Assembly: GCA_021083345.1 (NCBI GenBank)
Contig: JAJGRE010000002.1
Coordinates: forward strand, 1,054,001 to 1,118,000
DNA from: Calditrichales bacterium MX18-03
GTDB lineage: Bacteria > Bacillota > Clostridia > Lutisporales > Lutisporaceae
Direction: 5' to 3'
DNA length: 64,000 nt
The notes under the pieces are model-generated. The model had not been told where the DNA came from. It saw nothing but the letters and a program-made list of their open reading frames with translations, and did not search any database. Positions 17,719 through 25,972 of the stretch are shown piece after piece. Both the position numbers and the translations under genes were made by a program. Each line of letters opens with the position of its first letter. The first letter of the stretch is position 1.

Positions 17719-17746
17719 TATATTATGTCGGTGGGATTTGGAGAGT
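17719..17746 (-). promoter_or_regulatory. Candidate SigK (late mother-cell) promoter of yabG
   Basis: Minus strand: AC (17746-17745), 17-bp spacer, CATAATATA (17727-17719), a full match to the AC-N16/17-CATANNNTA pattern of SigK. It lies about 105 nt before the yabG ATG. Bacillus yabG is SigK-dependent, which agrees. TATAAT also occurs here, so vegetative transcription is not excluded. Confidence 0.5.
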
Positions 17747-17766
17747 GACACATTACAGATTTACAT

Positions 17767-17798
17767 TTATAAAGCCGGTCGATGGACCGGCTTTATAA
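17767..17798 (-). terminator. Terminator overlapping the end of the first CotS-like gene
   Basis: A 14-bp perfect stem (17767-17780 with 17785-17798, loop GATG) whose upstream arm contains the stop codon of the gene ending at 17793. The A/T-rich base of the stem gives a short U-run on the minus strand. Confidence 0.75.
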
Positions 17799-18797
17799 TA
17801 TCCTGCTTCTGAATTCTTCAATAAAATCTGCCTGAAAGGCTTTATCGCAGATGATGTCGTTGTACTTGCTGATGAACAGCTCTTCCTTCCAGTCCGTCTT
17901 CCCGTTGTAGTACCTTTCTGCGATCCGCCAGAACTTCTGCGGAAACTCGAACAGGGAAAGCATCAGAATGCAGTCGTCCCTATTGAGCGGCGAGACCTCA
18001 TGGTAGTATTGCATCAGTTGGACGGCCATATCGATATCATAACTGTAACGCCGCAGTATTTTGAGTATCAAGGCGGCCAGGTCATAAACCGGAAGCTCGT
18101 GACAGCTGTAATCGAAGTCAATGACATTGACATTCCCAAATTCGTCGATAATCAGGTTGTGATAGGTATAGTCATGATGGCAGACCGTATTGTCCCTTGC
18201 GGCCTTATCGCAGACCACGTCATATTGCGAGTGGTTCAGGGTATCAAAGCCCCGCCATCCCATCTCGATATAATGATCCACATCCTCCAGAAACAACCGG
18301 TCGAACCGGCTCTTTTTTTTCTTGGCCTTTGCCAGGCGTTTGAAGGCCAGCAGATCATTCAGTTTGCTGCTGTCGGATTTCTTCCATTTTCCGATGTTGT
18401 TGCGGCTTGCCGATCCGGTTGGCGGTACATAGCCTTTTCCTGCCAGATGCAAGCGGGCCAGGGCCTTTACGATCTTTTCCCTGTCGAAAGGATTGGTAAA
18501 GCTGCATTCTCTTCCTTTGATGAACCGCTCCATGACAAAAACCCGGTTGTCAACAAAGAGGAAAGGAAGCTGGTAAACCGACAGCATATAACGGTCCAGA
18601 CAGGTAAAGCCACTTTCAAAAAGATATTCCTTCAGGTTATGAATGTAAAGGATCTTATCCGGCTCCCTGAAAACTTCCTTGATAATGGCAAGTCCCTGGT
18701 CAGTCTGTACCATATTGACCGCCCGCATGGGCTTGCTGGCCAGGACTCTGCAGCCAAAACCCCTTGCAATCTCATCCAAATTTATCACATACACCAC
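17793..18797 (-). CDS. CotS-family spore coat kinase-like protein (1 of 4)
   Basis: 334 aa. Aminoglycoside phosphotransferase/choline kinase fold of the CotS/YutH group, spore coat proteins of Firmicutes. Nucleotide-side region INLDEIARGFGC then GLAIIKEV (Lys), WKK-type linker region GKWKKSD, catalytic loop CHHDYTYHNLIID and metal motif NVIDFDYS are all intact, so a phosphotransferase activity is possible. Substrate unknown; such proteins are thought to act during coat assembly in the mother cell. The start is a GTG in a GTG-rich stretch after GGGGTG; a GTG three codons later is an alternative. Nearest relatives in the window are the genes at 18897, 19958 and 21257. Confidence 0.85.
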   Translation of the reverse strand: MVYVINLDEIARGFGCRVLASKPMRAVNMVQTDQGLAIIKEVFREPDKILYIHNLKEYLFESGFTCLDRYMLSVYQLPFLFVDNRVFVMERFIKGRECSFTNPFDREKIVKALARLHLAGKGYVPPTGSASRNNIGKWKKSDSSKLNDLLAFKRLAKAKKKKSRFDRLFLEDVDHYIEMGWRGFDTLNHSQYDVVCDKAARDNTVCHHDYTYHNLIIDEFGNVNVIDFDYSCHELPVYDLAALILKILRRYSYDIDMAVQLMQYYHEVSPLNRDDCILMLSLFEFPQKFWRIAERYYNGKTDWKEELFISKYNDIICDKAFQADFIEEFRSRIL

Positions 18798-18839
18798 ACA
18801 CCCCGACTGTCTTCATTTTGGCTTCTTGCCGCTTTCGAC

Positions 18840-18876
18840 TTGTAAATATATGAGTTACACCTTATAAATATATGAG
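18840..18876. repeat. Two direct repeats upstream of the first CotS-like gene
   Basis: TTGTAAATATATGAG (18840-18854) and TTATAAATATATGAG (18862-18876) are 15-mers with one difference, spaced 22 bp apart, in the 99-bp gap between two coat genes. They may bind a sporulation regulator; no consensus known to me fits well. Confidence 0.4.
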
Positions 18877-18896
18877 GCCGCCGGGGTGTATATGTG

Positions 18897-19961
18897 CTAT
18901 ATCCTTTTTTTAAAGCTGTCGATAAAGGATTTCCGCATGTAGGTATACTCCGATTTTGTATTCATCTTATCCAGATAATCCTCTTCCTCCCAATCCTTGT
19001 TTTCTATATAATACTGCCTCGACACCATCCAGAAGTCCTGCGGGAAGAGGAAGAAAGGTACCATGGTCTCCAGTTCCATATGGCTGATGGGGTTTTTCCT
19101 GTTGTAGCTGTCGATGATATACATAGCCTTGTCAATATCCCAGCAGCATTTTTTCATATTCCGCAGGATCAGGCTGCCTATGTCGTGAATCCGGATATCC
19201 CGGATGCAGTAGTCGAAATCCACGACAAAGGTCCTTCCGTCAAAGCTATGTAGGATATTGTGATGGGCATAGTCATGGTGAATAAAACCGCCAGCCGTCC
19301 TTGCCTGCTCAACCAGCTGGTCATAGTCCGACTGGAGCAGCATGTAAAGCGCATCCTCGGCATCACCGATACAGGCATCCACGTAGTTGAGATAAATCCG
19401 GTCGATCTCATTCTTTCGGGGTTTTGCTGCCGCCTGTTCCTTCATCTGCTGCATTTCTATTATGCGCTTCCTGAAGCAGTCCGGCCACTTCCCCAGATAA
19501 TCGCGGTTCTCCGGCATGACAGTGGGATGGAAATTCTCAGAGGCTTTATGCAGATCACTTAATACATCAATGGCACACTCCAGATCCAGGGGATTCATAA
19601 AGTCGCACTCCCTGCCGTCAATCCACTGGGTCAGAAAATAACTGCTGCCATTGAACACCACAAACCTGCCGCCGCCTTTCTGCACCACCATGTCCAGTAC
19701 ATTGCGGAAGCCATTGTCCTTCAGATGGGACACCGCCTCCGATATAAAAGTCATTTCTTCATGGGAAAAGCGGAGTTTCTTCAGGCAATAAAACCCTTTA
19801 TCGGTGACCAGCCTGTAGACACTCCGCACCGGCACGATCTGCTTGATGCGGAGCCCCATTTCTTCAAAAAGCCGCACATCCAGATCAAAATCCGCCAGAA
19901 AGCGCTTTTCCCACTGCCTGTTTTCTTCCAAGAACAGCTGCAGTTGCACCTTCCTTCTCAC
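18897..19961 (-). CDS. CotS-family spore coat kinase-like protein (2 of 4)
   Basis: 354 aa, CotS/APH fold. Its beta-strand Lys is in GFYCLKKLRF, then FLTQWIDGRECDFMNP, catalytic loop FIHHDYAHHNIL with the Asp present, and metal motif FVVDFDYC. The start is a GTG overlapping the stop of the upstream gene (ATGTGA), with AAGG-type spacing inside that gene, so the two are coupled. It is the last gene of the operon that starts at 22246. Intact catalytic residues suggest activity, substrate unknown. Confidence 0.87.
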   Translation of the reverse strand: MRRKVQLQLFLEENRQWEKRFLADFDLDVRLFEEMGLRIKQIVPVRSVYRLVTDKGFYCLKKLRFSHEEMTFISEAVSHLKDNGFRNVLDMVVQKGGGRFVVFNGSSYFLTQWIDGRECDFMNPLDLECAIDVLSDLHKASENFHPTVMPENRDYLGKWPDCFRKRIIEMQQMKEQAAAKPRKNEIDRIYLNYVDACIGDAEDALYMLLQSDYDQLVEQARTAGGFIHHDYAHHNILHSFDGRTFVVDFDYCIRDIRIHDIGSLILRNMKKCCWDIDKAMYIIDSYNRKNPISHMELETMVPFFLFPQDFWMVSRQYYIENKDWEEEDYLDKMNTKSEYTYMRKSFIDSFKKRI

Positions 19962-20983
19962 ATCCTTTCCAAAAGCCCTTGCACAGCACGGACAATCTCT
20001 TCTTTCTTCTGCTCTTTCCTGATGGCTCTCTCCAGCTTTTTCAGAAGCTCCCCTTCGAAGTTGTTCTTCCTTTTGCCGTAACAGCTTTCAACCACCTTAT
20101 AAAACCGTTTCGGATAGATCAGAAAGGCCTGAATGATCCGGAGAGATTTCCAATCCAGGGGGTTTACATCAGAATACCCTATAACCGCAGCTTGAGCCAG
20201 CTCAGCCTTGTTTTTACCCGAAAGGCTCTCCAGCAGACCTGCGATATCGGTTTCGGTGATATCATAGCTGCATTCCTCCAGGTTGGTGATGAATATTTCC
20301 TGTTCTTCATCCCTCAAGATGGCATGCTTCCTGAACGCGTTATGAATCACCTGGTTGCTTTTCATGGATGCCCTGACCTTTTCCAGATAGCCGCTGTCCC
20401 GAAGCAATTGATAGGCTGTCAGCATTTTTTCGCGGTATTGGCCGGCATATTCCAGAAACATCCTGTCAAACCTGCTTTTTTCTTCCTTGCAAAGAACCAT
20501 TTCCTCAAATTTACGCAAGTTGACGGCATAGGACTTGAATTTCTCCATCCATTTTCCCCAGTCCACCCTGGCCCGGCTTCCGGGTGCAGGAATAAAGCCG
20601 CAGCCGCACTGATGGAGCCTTGCCAGTTCCGAACCCACGTCAGCGGCTTCACTTGCCGTATCGATGTCAAATACCTTTCCCACGGTAAAGTCCTGAAGGA
20701 TGAAAATGTGCTTATCATATCTCACCGTACAGTCGCCGCTCCGGGTTTTATTGATACGGCTGATCTGACGGAAGCCGTTATTATAAATATATTCATAAGC
20801 AGAAGCCGCAAACAGCATTTTTGATTCGTCGCACTTGACTTTTTTAAGCCGTTTTACACCCTGCTCCGTCTGCATCAGGATACCCCTATCGCTTTCGTGA
20901 AAACTGACGACCCTTACGCCGTATTCGGCTTCTATCAGCGTCTTCAATTCATGTCTTTTGATCTTCCCGTATTCGCTAGACAT
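19958..20983 (-). CDS. CotS-family protein, predicted pseudokinase (3 of 4)
   Basis: 341 aa. It aligns along its length with its neighbours: VRVVSFHESDRGILMQTEQGVKRLKKV, FILQDFTVGKVFDIDT, LARLHQCGCGF, WGKWMEKF, KSRFDRMFLEYA. The catalytic loop, however, reads VIHNAFRKHAIL where the neighbours have HHDYAHHNIL, so the catalytic Asp and metal-binding Asn are Ala, and the DFDY metal motif is replaced by TNLEE. It probably cannot transfer phosphate and may be a structural or allosteric partner. It lies between a small His-tailed protein and an intact kinase gene it overlaps by 4 bp. Confidence 0.85.
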   Translation of the reverse strand: MSSEYGKIKRHELKTLIEAEYGVRVVSFHESDRGILMQTEQGVKRLKKVKCDESKMLFAASAYEYIYNNGFRQISRINKTRSGDCTVRYDKHIFILQDFTVGKVFDIDTASEAADVGSELARLHQCGCGFIPAPGSRARVDWGKWMEKFKSYAVNLRKFEEMVLCKEEKSRFDRMFLEYAGQYREKMLTAYQLLRDSGYLEKVRASMKSNQVIHNAFRKHAILRDEEQEIFITNLEECSYDITETDIAGLLESLSGKNKAELAQAAVIGYSDVNPLDWKSLRIIQAFLIYPKRFYKVVESCYGKRKNNFEGELLKKLERAIRKEQKKEEIVRAVQGLLERM

Positions 20984-21001
20984 AACATCATCCTTCCCTC
21001 T

Positions 21002-21232
21002 CTAGTGATGGTGATGGTGCTTTTTATGATGTTTTATAAGCTCCTTGCTGATGAGCTTCCGTTTCTCTTTTTCCAGCTTTTCTATTTTTTCCTTGTGTTT
21101 CCCGATTTTCTTCAGGCTTTTGATTTCTTCTTTCATGTCCTTGATAAAGTCCTCCATCTGCTTGATCCGATCCTTGCCGGACAGTGTGTTCTCGACTCTG
21201 ATCATTTCCTCTTCCTGACTTTTATCGCTCAT
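21002..21232 (-). CDS. Small coiled-coil protein with a natural poly-His tail
   Basis: 76 aa. Residues 15-68 are highly charged Lys/Glu heptads (predicted coiled coil) and the protein ends in HHKKHHHHH. The start follows GGAGCGGTGA. It lies in the CotS operon, 18 bp before the pseudokinase gene. I do not recognise a family. The tail should bind divalent metals such as Zn or Ni. A small structural or metal-binding coat protein is the best guess from the context. Confidence 0.7.
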   Translation of the reverse strand: MSDKSQEEEMIRVENTLSGKDRIKQMEDFIKDMKEEIKSLKKIGKHKEKIEKLEKEKRKLISKELIKHHKKHHHHH

Positions 21233-21256
21233 AGGTCACCGCTCCTTTCACATCCT

Positions 21257-22246
21257 CTATATCCTCAAAAACCCACTTAGGAATTGATCCCTCTTATCCC
21301 GGTCATCCACCACCCGGTTCAGGCGCATCATGAAAAATTCCATGGTCCAAGGCTGGTTTTCCACATAATACTGCAGCCCTACCTGCCAGAAATCCTGCGG
21401 GAAGGTCATAAAAGCCTTGATGACCTCCAGCTCCTCCTTACTCAGTGTGTATTGCCGGTCGTATTCGTTCAGGATATGGTAAGCCTTCCCCAGGTCCCAC
21501 ACACCGTACCGCATGTTCCTTATGACAAGGCTGCTGACATCGTGGAGTCTTGTGTCCATGATGCTATAGTCAAAATCGATGAGGTAGGTCCTGTCATCCG
21601 GTGTGATCAGAAAATTGTGGTTTGCCATATCATGATGGCAGAACTCCCCTTTTTCCCGGCTCAGGCGCGAGCAGTCGGCATAGGCGCAGCTGCCCAGCAT
21701 GGCAATGCTTTGCTTTCCCTGGTTCCAGTAATAGGCAAGATGTTTTGCGAACACTTCGTCAAAAGCATCGATATAACCCTTGTCTTCTATGGTCTTGCTG
21801 AATTCCAGCAGTTCAATGCATTTCTTCTCAAACTTATCCACCCATTTGTTATAGTAAACCCTGGGCTTGGCAGTCTCCGGCGGCACATAGCCGTGAGAGG
21901 CCTTATGCAGGCCGGCGGCAGCCTTGATGGCCCTATTCAGGTCAGACCGGTCCTTGAACTTGCATTCCCTGCTTTCCAACCAATCTGCGGCATAGTAGAT
22001 GTGGGTGCCGTCCTGGATGCATATGCGCCCGTCTACCGTGGGCGCATAGGGGATGACACCTTCAAAGCCGTTCTTCAGCAGATGATTGACTGCCGAATAG
22101 AGAAAGAGGAAATATGAAGGGCTCATATGGGCTCGTTTGAAGCTTTTTATTCCGCAGTCCGTATCAGCCCGGTAAACATTCCGGATCTGCCGGAGCTCCC
22201 TGATCTTGAGGCCGTAGGCTTCCTCAATCAGCTTAATGTCCATCAT
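21257..22246 (-). CDS. CotS-family spore coat kinase-like protein (4 of 4)
   Basis: 329 aa from the ATG-ATG pair at 22246 (GGGGGTAGG just upstream); the frame continues to 22360 without a ribosome site. Lys in GIKSFKRAHM, YYAADWLESRECKF, catalytic loop FCHHDMANHNFLI and metal motif YLIDFDYS are intact. Its first residues MMDIKLIEEAYGLKIRELRQ align with the start of the other members. First gene of the four-gene set 22246-18897. Active phosphotransferase is plausible, substrate unknown. Confidence 0.88.
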   Translation of the reverse strand: MMDIKLIEEAYGLKIRELRQIRNVYRADTDCGIKSFKRAHMSPSYFLFLYSAVNHLLKNGFEGVIPYAPTVDGRICIQDGTHIYYAADWLESRECKFKDRSDLNRAIKAAAGLHKASHGYVPPETAKPRVYYNKWVDKFEKKCIELLEFSKTIEDKGYIDAFDEVFAKHLAYYWNQGKQSIAMLGSCAYADCSRLSREKGEFCHHDMANHNFLITPDDRTYLIDFDYSIMDTRLHDVSSLVIRNMRYGVWDLGKAYHILNEYDRQYTLSKEELEVIKAFMTFPQDFWQVGLQYYVENQPWTMEFFMMRLNRVVDDRDKRDQFLSGFLRI

Positions 22247-22449
22247 CCTACCCCCAACCACACATATATATCCAGTATATGTAGAGGCAAAAAGATGTGT
22301 TACTGCTGACAAACCGTATTGTAACGATGGTATGTCATCAGAACCGATAACAAGGTTCATTTTAAATTAAATCCGTAACAAGGACAGGACCTGGTTAATA
22401 TAATATAATAATGTCGCGAGACCGGAGACTAAAACTAGGAGTGAAGAGC

Positions 22450-23574
22450 ATGCATATCTGCATCGATACCCGAGGCGCAAAACTCTATGCCGGAACAGGC
22501 ATCGGCACTTATACGGCCAGACTCATGGAAAATATCATGACCATAGATGAAGAGGATGTGTACAGCTTTTTTTGGCCCAATGACGGCTATGAAGACTTGC
22601 TGAACAAGAAAAACATCCGTCTGACCCTGTTCGGCGAAAAAAACAAGCGCTTCTGGGATGAACATTTTCTGCCGGCTCAAGTCAAAAAGACAGGCTGCGA
22701 CCTTTTCCATCTCCCTCAGAACGGGCTGGGGCTTCCGGCTGAAAAAAGCTGTGCTTATGTCGCAACCGTCCATGACCTCATCCCCTATGTCATGCCGGAA
22801 ACCTGCGGCAAAAGCTATCTCGACCGTTTTACCGGTGAAATGCCCTACATACTGGATGCCTGCGACCGCATTATCACGGTCTCGCATTACTCCAAGCAGG
22901 ATATCATCAAATTCTTTAACATCCCGGGAGAAAAGATCTCGGTAACCCACCTGGCAGCCGACAGCCGCTTCCGGCTGATGGATAAGGAATCAGCCTGGAA
23001 CTTCATCCGGTCCCAATACAACCTGTCTACCGATTATATCCTCTATCTGGGCGGCTTCAGCCCCCGCAAAAATGTCGAAGGGCTCATCGATGCATTCAAA
23101 AAAACCTGCAGGGAGCTGCCGGGCCACTATGATCTGGTCCTCTTGGGCGCCTCCAAGGACGGCCATTATGAGTTGAAAAAGAAAGTCCATGCGCTGGGGC
23201 TCAGTGACAGGACGGTGTTCACCGGTTATGTCCCCTATGAGCATTTGCCGTATTTCTACAACTGCGCCTCCCTTTTTGTCTACCCGTCCCTATATGAAGG
23301 CTTCGGACTGCCGCCTCTGGAGGCCATGACCTGCGGTACCCCCACCATTACCACCAATGTGACATCGATTCCCGAGGTGGTAGGTGACGCCGCCATAACC
23401 ATCGACCCCTACGACATTGACATGCTGACACAAAAAATATATGATATATTATCGGATGCAGGACTCCGCCGCAGGCTAACGGAGCGTGCCCTCAAGCGGG
23501 CATATCATTTCTCCTGGAAGAAGACGGCGGTAGAGACGATAAACATTTATAAAGAAGTGTATAATAGTAGATAG
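22450..23574 (+). CDS. GT4-family glycosyltransferase, CotSA-like by context
   Basis: 374 aa from the ATG at 22450 (AGGAGTG 8 nt upstream). GT-B fold: [20 protein letters not shown] at the N-terminus, [34 protein letters not shown], and the donor-binding [17 protein letters not shown] motif of retaining GT4 enzymes. In Bacillus a GT4 protein (CotSA) is encoded beside cotS; here the gene is divergent from the CotS cluster. It probably glycosylates coat or capsule components. An A/T-rich TATAAT-containing promoter region lies at 22390-22420. Confidence 0.9.
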   Translation: MHICIDTRGAKLYAGTGIGTYTARLMENIMTIDEEDVYSFFWPNDGYEDLLNKKNIRLTLFGEKNKRFWDEHFLPAQVKKTGCDLFHLPQNGLGLPAEKSCAYVATVHDLIPYVMPETCGKSYLDRFTGEMPYILDACDRIITVSHYSKQDIIKFFNIPGEKISVTHLAADSRFRLMDKESAWNFIRSQYNLSTDYILYLGGFSPRKNVEGLIDAFKKTCRELPGHYDLVLLGASKDGHYELKKKVHALGLSDRTVFTGYVPYEHLPYFYNCASLFVYPSLYEGFGLPPLEAMTCGTPTITTNVTSIPEVVGDAAITIDPYDIDMLTQKIYDILSDAGLRRRLTERALKRAYHFSWKKTAVETINIYKEVYNSR

Positions 23575-23602
23575 TCAATCGTCTAAGGGTGGAGGTGTAC
23601 AG

Positions 23603-25945
23603 ATGAAAAAATACATGATTTTTGTGACATTGATCATCATTTCTGCCCTTTTATCGGCGGGGTGTACAAGCAAGATCCGGCAGCAGACAGGGATCAGCCT
23701 GCCTGAAGCCGATCGGATACAGGCCCTTCTGAACAGTCAATCGGAGGCGCTGATCCAACGTGATGCGGATAAGTTCGCTGAAGTCTTCTCTGATGCTTGT
23801 CCCCAAAAGCAGGAAACCGTTGACTTGTTCCGGGCATCCCTGAAGGATGTGGTGTACACGAAGTATTCTCAGACCCTGGTAAGCGCTGCACGCATGCAAG
23901 ACTGCGTCATATGCTCGGTGGAGATTCGTTTTGAAGCCAATGCAGCCGACAAGGTCATCAAAAAGCAGGTGCTCCGGGAAATAGCTTTTATCTATGAAAC
24001 AGGTAACTGGCGGATCCTGGACAACAGCTACCACCCCTACACCAACCCCACGGTCATCGTGGGAAGCGACAGCCTGCTGCAGGATGCGGCCGCTGCCATG
24101 AGCGAAGCCTTATCCGCCAGTCTTTTTACAGATAAGACACATCTTCAGACCTCCGGTGATATCATCCTCATCGGCACTGCCTATGACAATGCATCCATAT
24201 TGGAGTTTGAGAACGGGAATCTGACGCATATCAAGGTAACGGAGGACTATCCCGGGGATGAGATCGGTGTGGTTCAAGTATTGAGCGGTGTTGAAGGCCT
24301 GCGCCATGCGTTGGTCATTCAAAGCAGCAGCACCGCTACTGCTGAAAAAACTGTGGATTATATGACCCATAGCCTTCTGCAGAACCCCTATATGGTTCCC
24401 GGTGTTTACTTCTACGAGGAGGACAGGCTGAGAAAAGCGTCGCTGCTGGAAATGAACACCCTGGCTACCCTGGACATCGAAAAAACAGAGGAACGGATCC
24501 GGGAGGTACAGGATTTTACCGAAGCCAACATTGCACTGCTTCAAGCTGAAGTCGACGCAGAAAGGAATGCCCTGAGGAAAAGCACCGGCAAGCATACCAG
24601 TCCCAAAAGGGAAGATTTCCATGAAGCGTTTTCAAGATATCAGAATGCTGCCCTGCCGCATAGTACCGGCATGCTGCTCATCAATGCCAACCTTGCCGAT
24701 CCGGTGCTTTGCGCAAATGCCTTCCAGCTGCCCCAAGGCAGCAGCGCGGGTGTTCTTTATGCCGTTTCTTCAAATGACGCGGGGCTATATACCGGCAGCC
24801 GGGAGGAAAACCGCCTGCTTTCGTATAGCCAGAATAGTGCTCACAGGCTGACAGCACAGGAGCTGCAGCGCTTTGCCGCATATCCGGGCTCACTGCTGGG
24901 GAGCAATGAGGATAAAACTGCTTATTATACGGCTTTGCTGCGCCTTGCAGGTTTTTCCGAGGAGGAGGTCTTCAGCGTCATCCAGCCGGAAACAGCCGGC
25001 ATCTTCTGCAGGATCGGCAGCGGCTATGCCCTTGATCCCGACGGTGCTTTTCTGTATCACATGGAAAAGCACCCTTCAGCCGAGGAAATTCTGGCGGTGG
25101 AAAACGAAGGAAGCTACATCCGTTTCAAAGATTCAGACAGCAACCTGGATATCCTTCAAATACAGGAAACAATACAAAAGCTTCATTCGCTTTACAAGCT
25201 GAAGCGCCAGCTGCCGGAATATAAAGCCGGCCTGCCTGATGCCATAACACAGGACCTGACCGCGCCGGTTTATCTGCCCTATGGAACAAACGATATCTTT
25301 GAGCTCCTGAGAGATATCTTTATTGAACGGGATATGCAGAAGCACTATGCCACTTTGAGCGAAGCCAGAGCGAAGCTCCGTGAGACCATGGGCCTTCTGC
25401 TTTCTTTGAAGTGCAGCAGCTTCCTGAAGGATACCGCCGCATTATATCCCGGAAGCCAGTTTGACTATGCCAGATACGCTGCCGGATTCACTAATGTGGC
25501 TTATCCGGAAGTCTATGCGGAGGGAGCCGAAAGATCCAGACTTATTGAGCGCCTGTACGGCGGGATCGGCAGAATCCTGGACAGCCAAGACCAGCGGCTG
25601 GAAAAGCTGCTGGCCATCTTGTCCGAGATAAAGGACATCGGCGAGCAGGCGGATAAGCTGACATTCCCTGATTTTTGCCTTTGGAACCGCTCCGGTACGC
25701 CTGCGGACAAAGCGCTGGCTGCCTACGGTATTTATAAGAAGCTGATGGGCGGAAGCCGCGATGCTTATGTGGTCATCGGTGAAAACAGCGCCTACCTGGC
25801 CTTTGAGCGGGACGCGCAGTGGTTTTTCCTGGACTGCAGGGACAATCAGGTGAAGGACTACCTGTCCGACACCGTCCTGCTGGCCTTCGACAGCCGCCAG
25901 TCCTACCGTCCGGAGGAAGAAGATGAACAACCGGAATTTATGTAA
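23603..25945 (+). CDS. Large lipoprotein of unknown function
   Basis: 780 aa. Lipoprotein signal with SAGC at about residue 20. Residues 35-150 resemble an NTF2/SnoaL-like fold (ALIQRDADKFAEVFSD through ETGNWRILDNSYHP). A charged helical stretch covers 285-330. Residues about 660-765 look like a degenerate transglutaminase-like core (SGTPADKALAAYGIYKKLMG through QWFFLDCRDN) with no Cys-His-Asp triad visible. GGAGGTG precedes the ATG. It follows the glycosyltransferase gene by 28 bp in the same direction, so a surface or spore-envelope role is possible. I do not recognise a named family. Confidence 0.75.
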   Translation: MKKYMIFVTLIIISALLSAGCTSKIRQQTGISLPEADRIQALLNSQSEALIQRDADKFAEVFSDACPQKQETVDLFRASLKDVVYTKYSQTLVSAARMQDCVICSVEIRFEANAADKVIKKQVLREIAFIYETGNWRILDNSYHPYTNPTVIVGSDSLLQDAAAAMSEALSASLFTDKTHLQTSGDIILIGTAYDNASILEFENGNLTHIKVTEDYPGDEIGVVQVLSGVEGLRHALVIQSSSTATAEKTVDYMTHSLLQNPYMVPGVYFYEEDRLRKASLLEMNTLATLDIEKTEERIREVQDFTEANIALLQAEVDAERNALRKSTGKHTSPKREDFHEAFSRYQNAALPHSTGMLLINANLADPVLCANAFQLPQGSSAGVLYAVSSNDAGLYTGSREENRLLSYSQNSAHRLTAQELQRFAAYPGSLLGSNEDKTAYYTALLRLAGFSEEEVFSVIQPETAGIFCRIGSGYALDPDGAFLYHMEKHPSAEEILAVENEGSYIRFKDSDSNLDILQIQETIQKLHSLYKLKRQLPEYKAGLPDAITQDLTAPVYLPYGTNDIFELLRDIFIERDMQKHYATLSEARAKLRETMGLLLSLKCSSFLKDTAALYPGSQFDYARYAAGFTNVAYPEVYAEGAERSRLIERLYGGIGRILDSQDQRLEKLLAILSEIKDIGEQADKLTFPDFCLWNRSGTPADKALAAYGIYKKLMGGSRDAYVVIGENSAYLAFERDAQWFFLDCRDNQVKDYLSDTVLLAFDSRQSYRPEEEDEQPEFM

Positions 25946-25972
25946 AATGCGCACCGCGAGGTGCGCATTTTA
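25943..25972. terminator. Bidirectional terminator
   Basis: 13-bp perfect stem (25943-25955 with 25960-25972, loop GCGA) with A-rich and T-rich flanks. It includes the stop codons of both convergent genes (lipoprotein and manC). Confidence 0.9.

Noticed and set aside
22247-22345. SigE-like CATACCAT and CATATACT upstream of the CotS operon
   Set aside because: No matching -35 at the right spacing; not enough to call a promoter.
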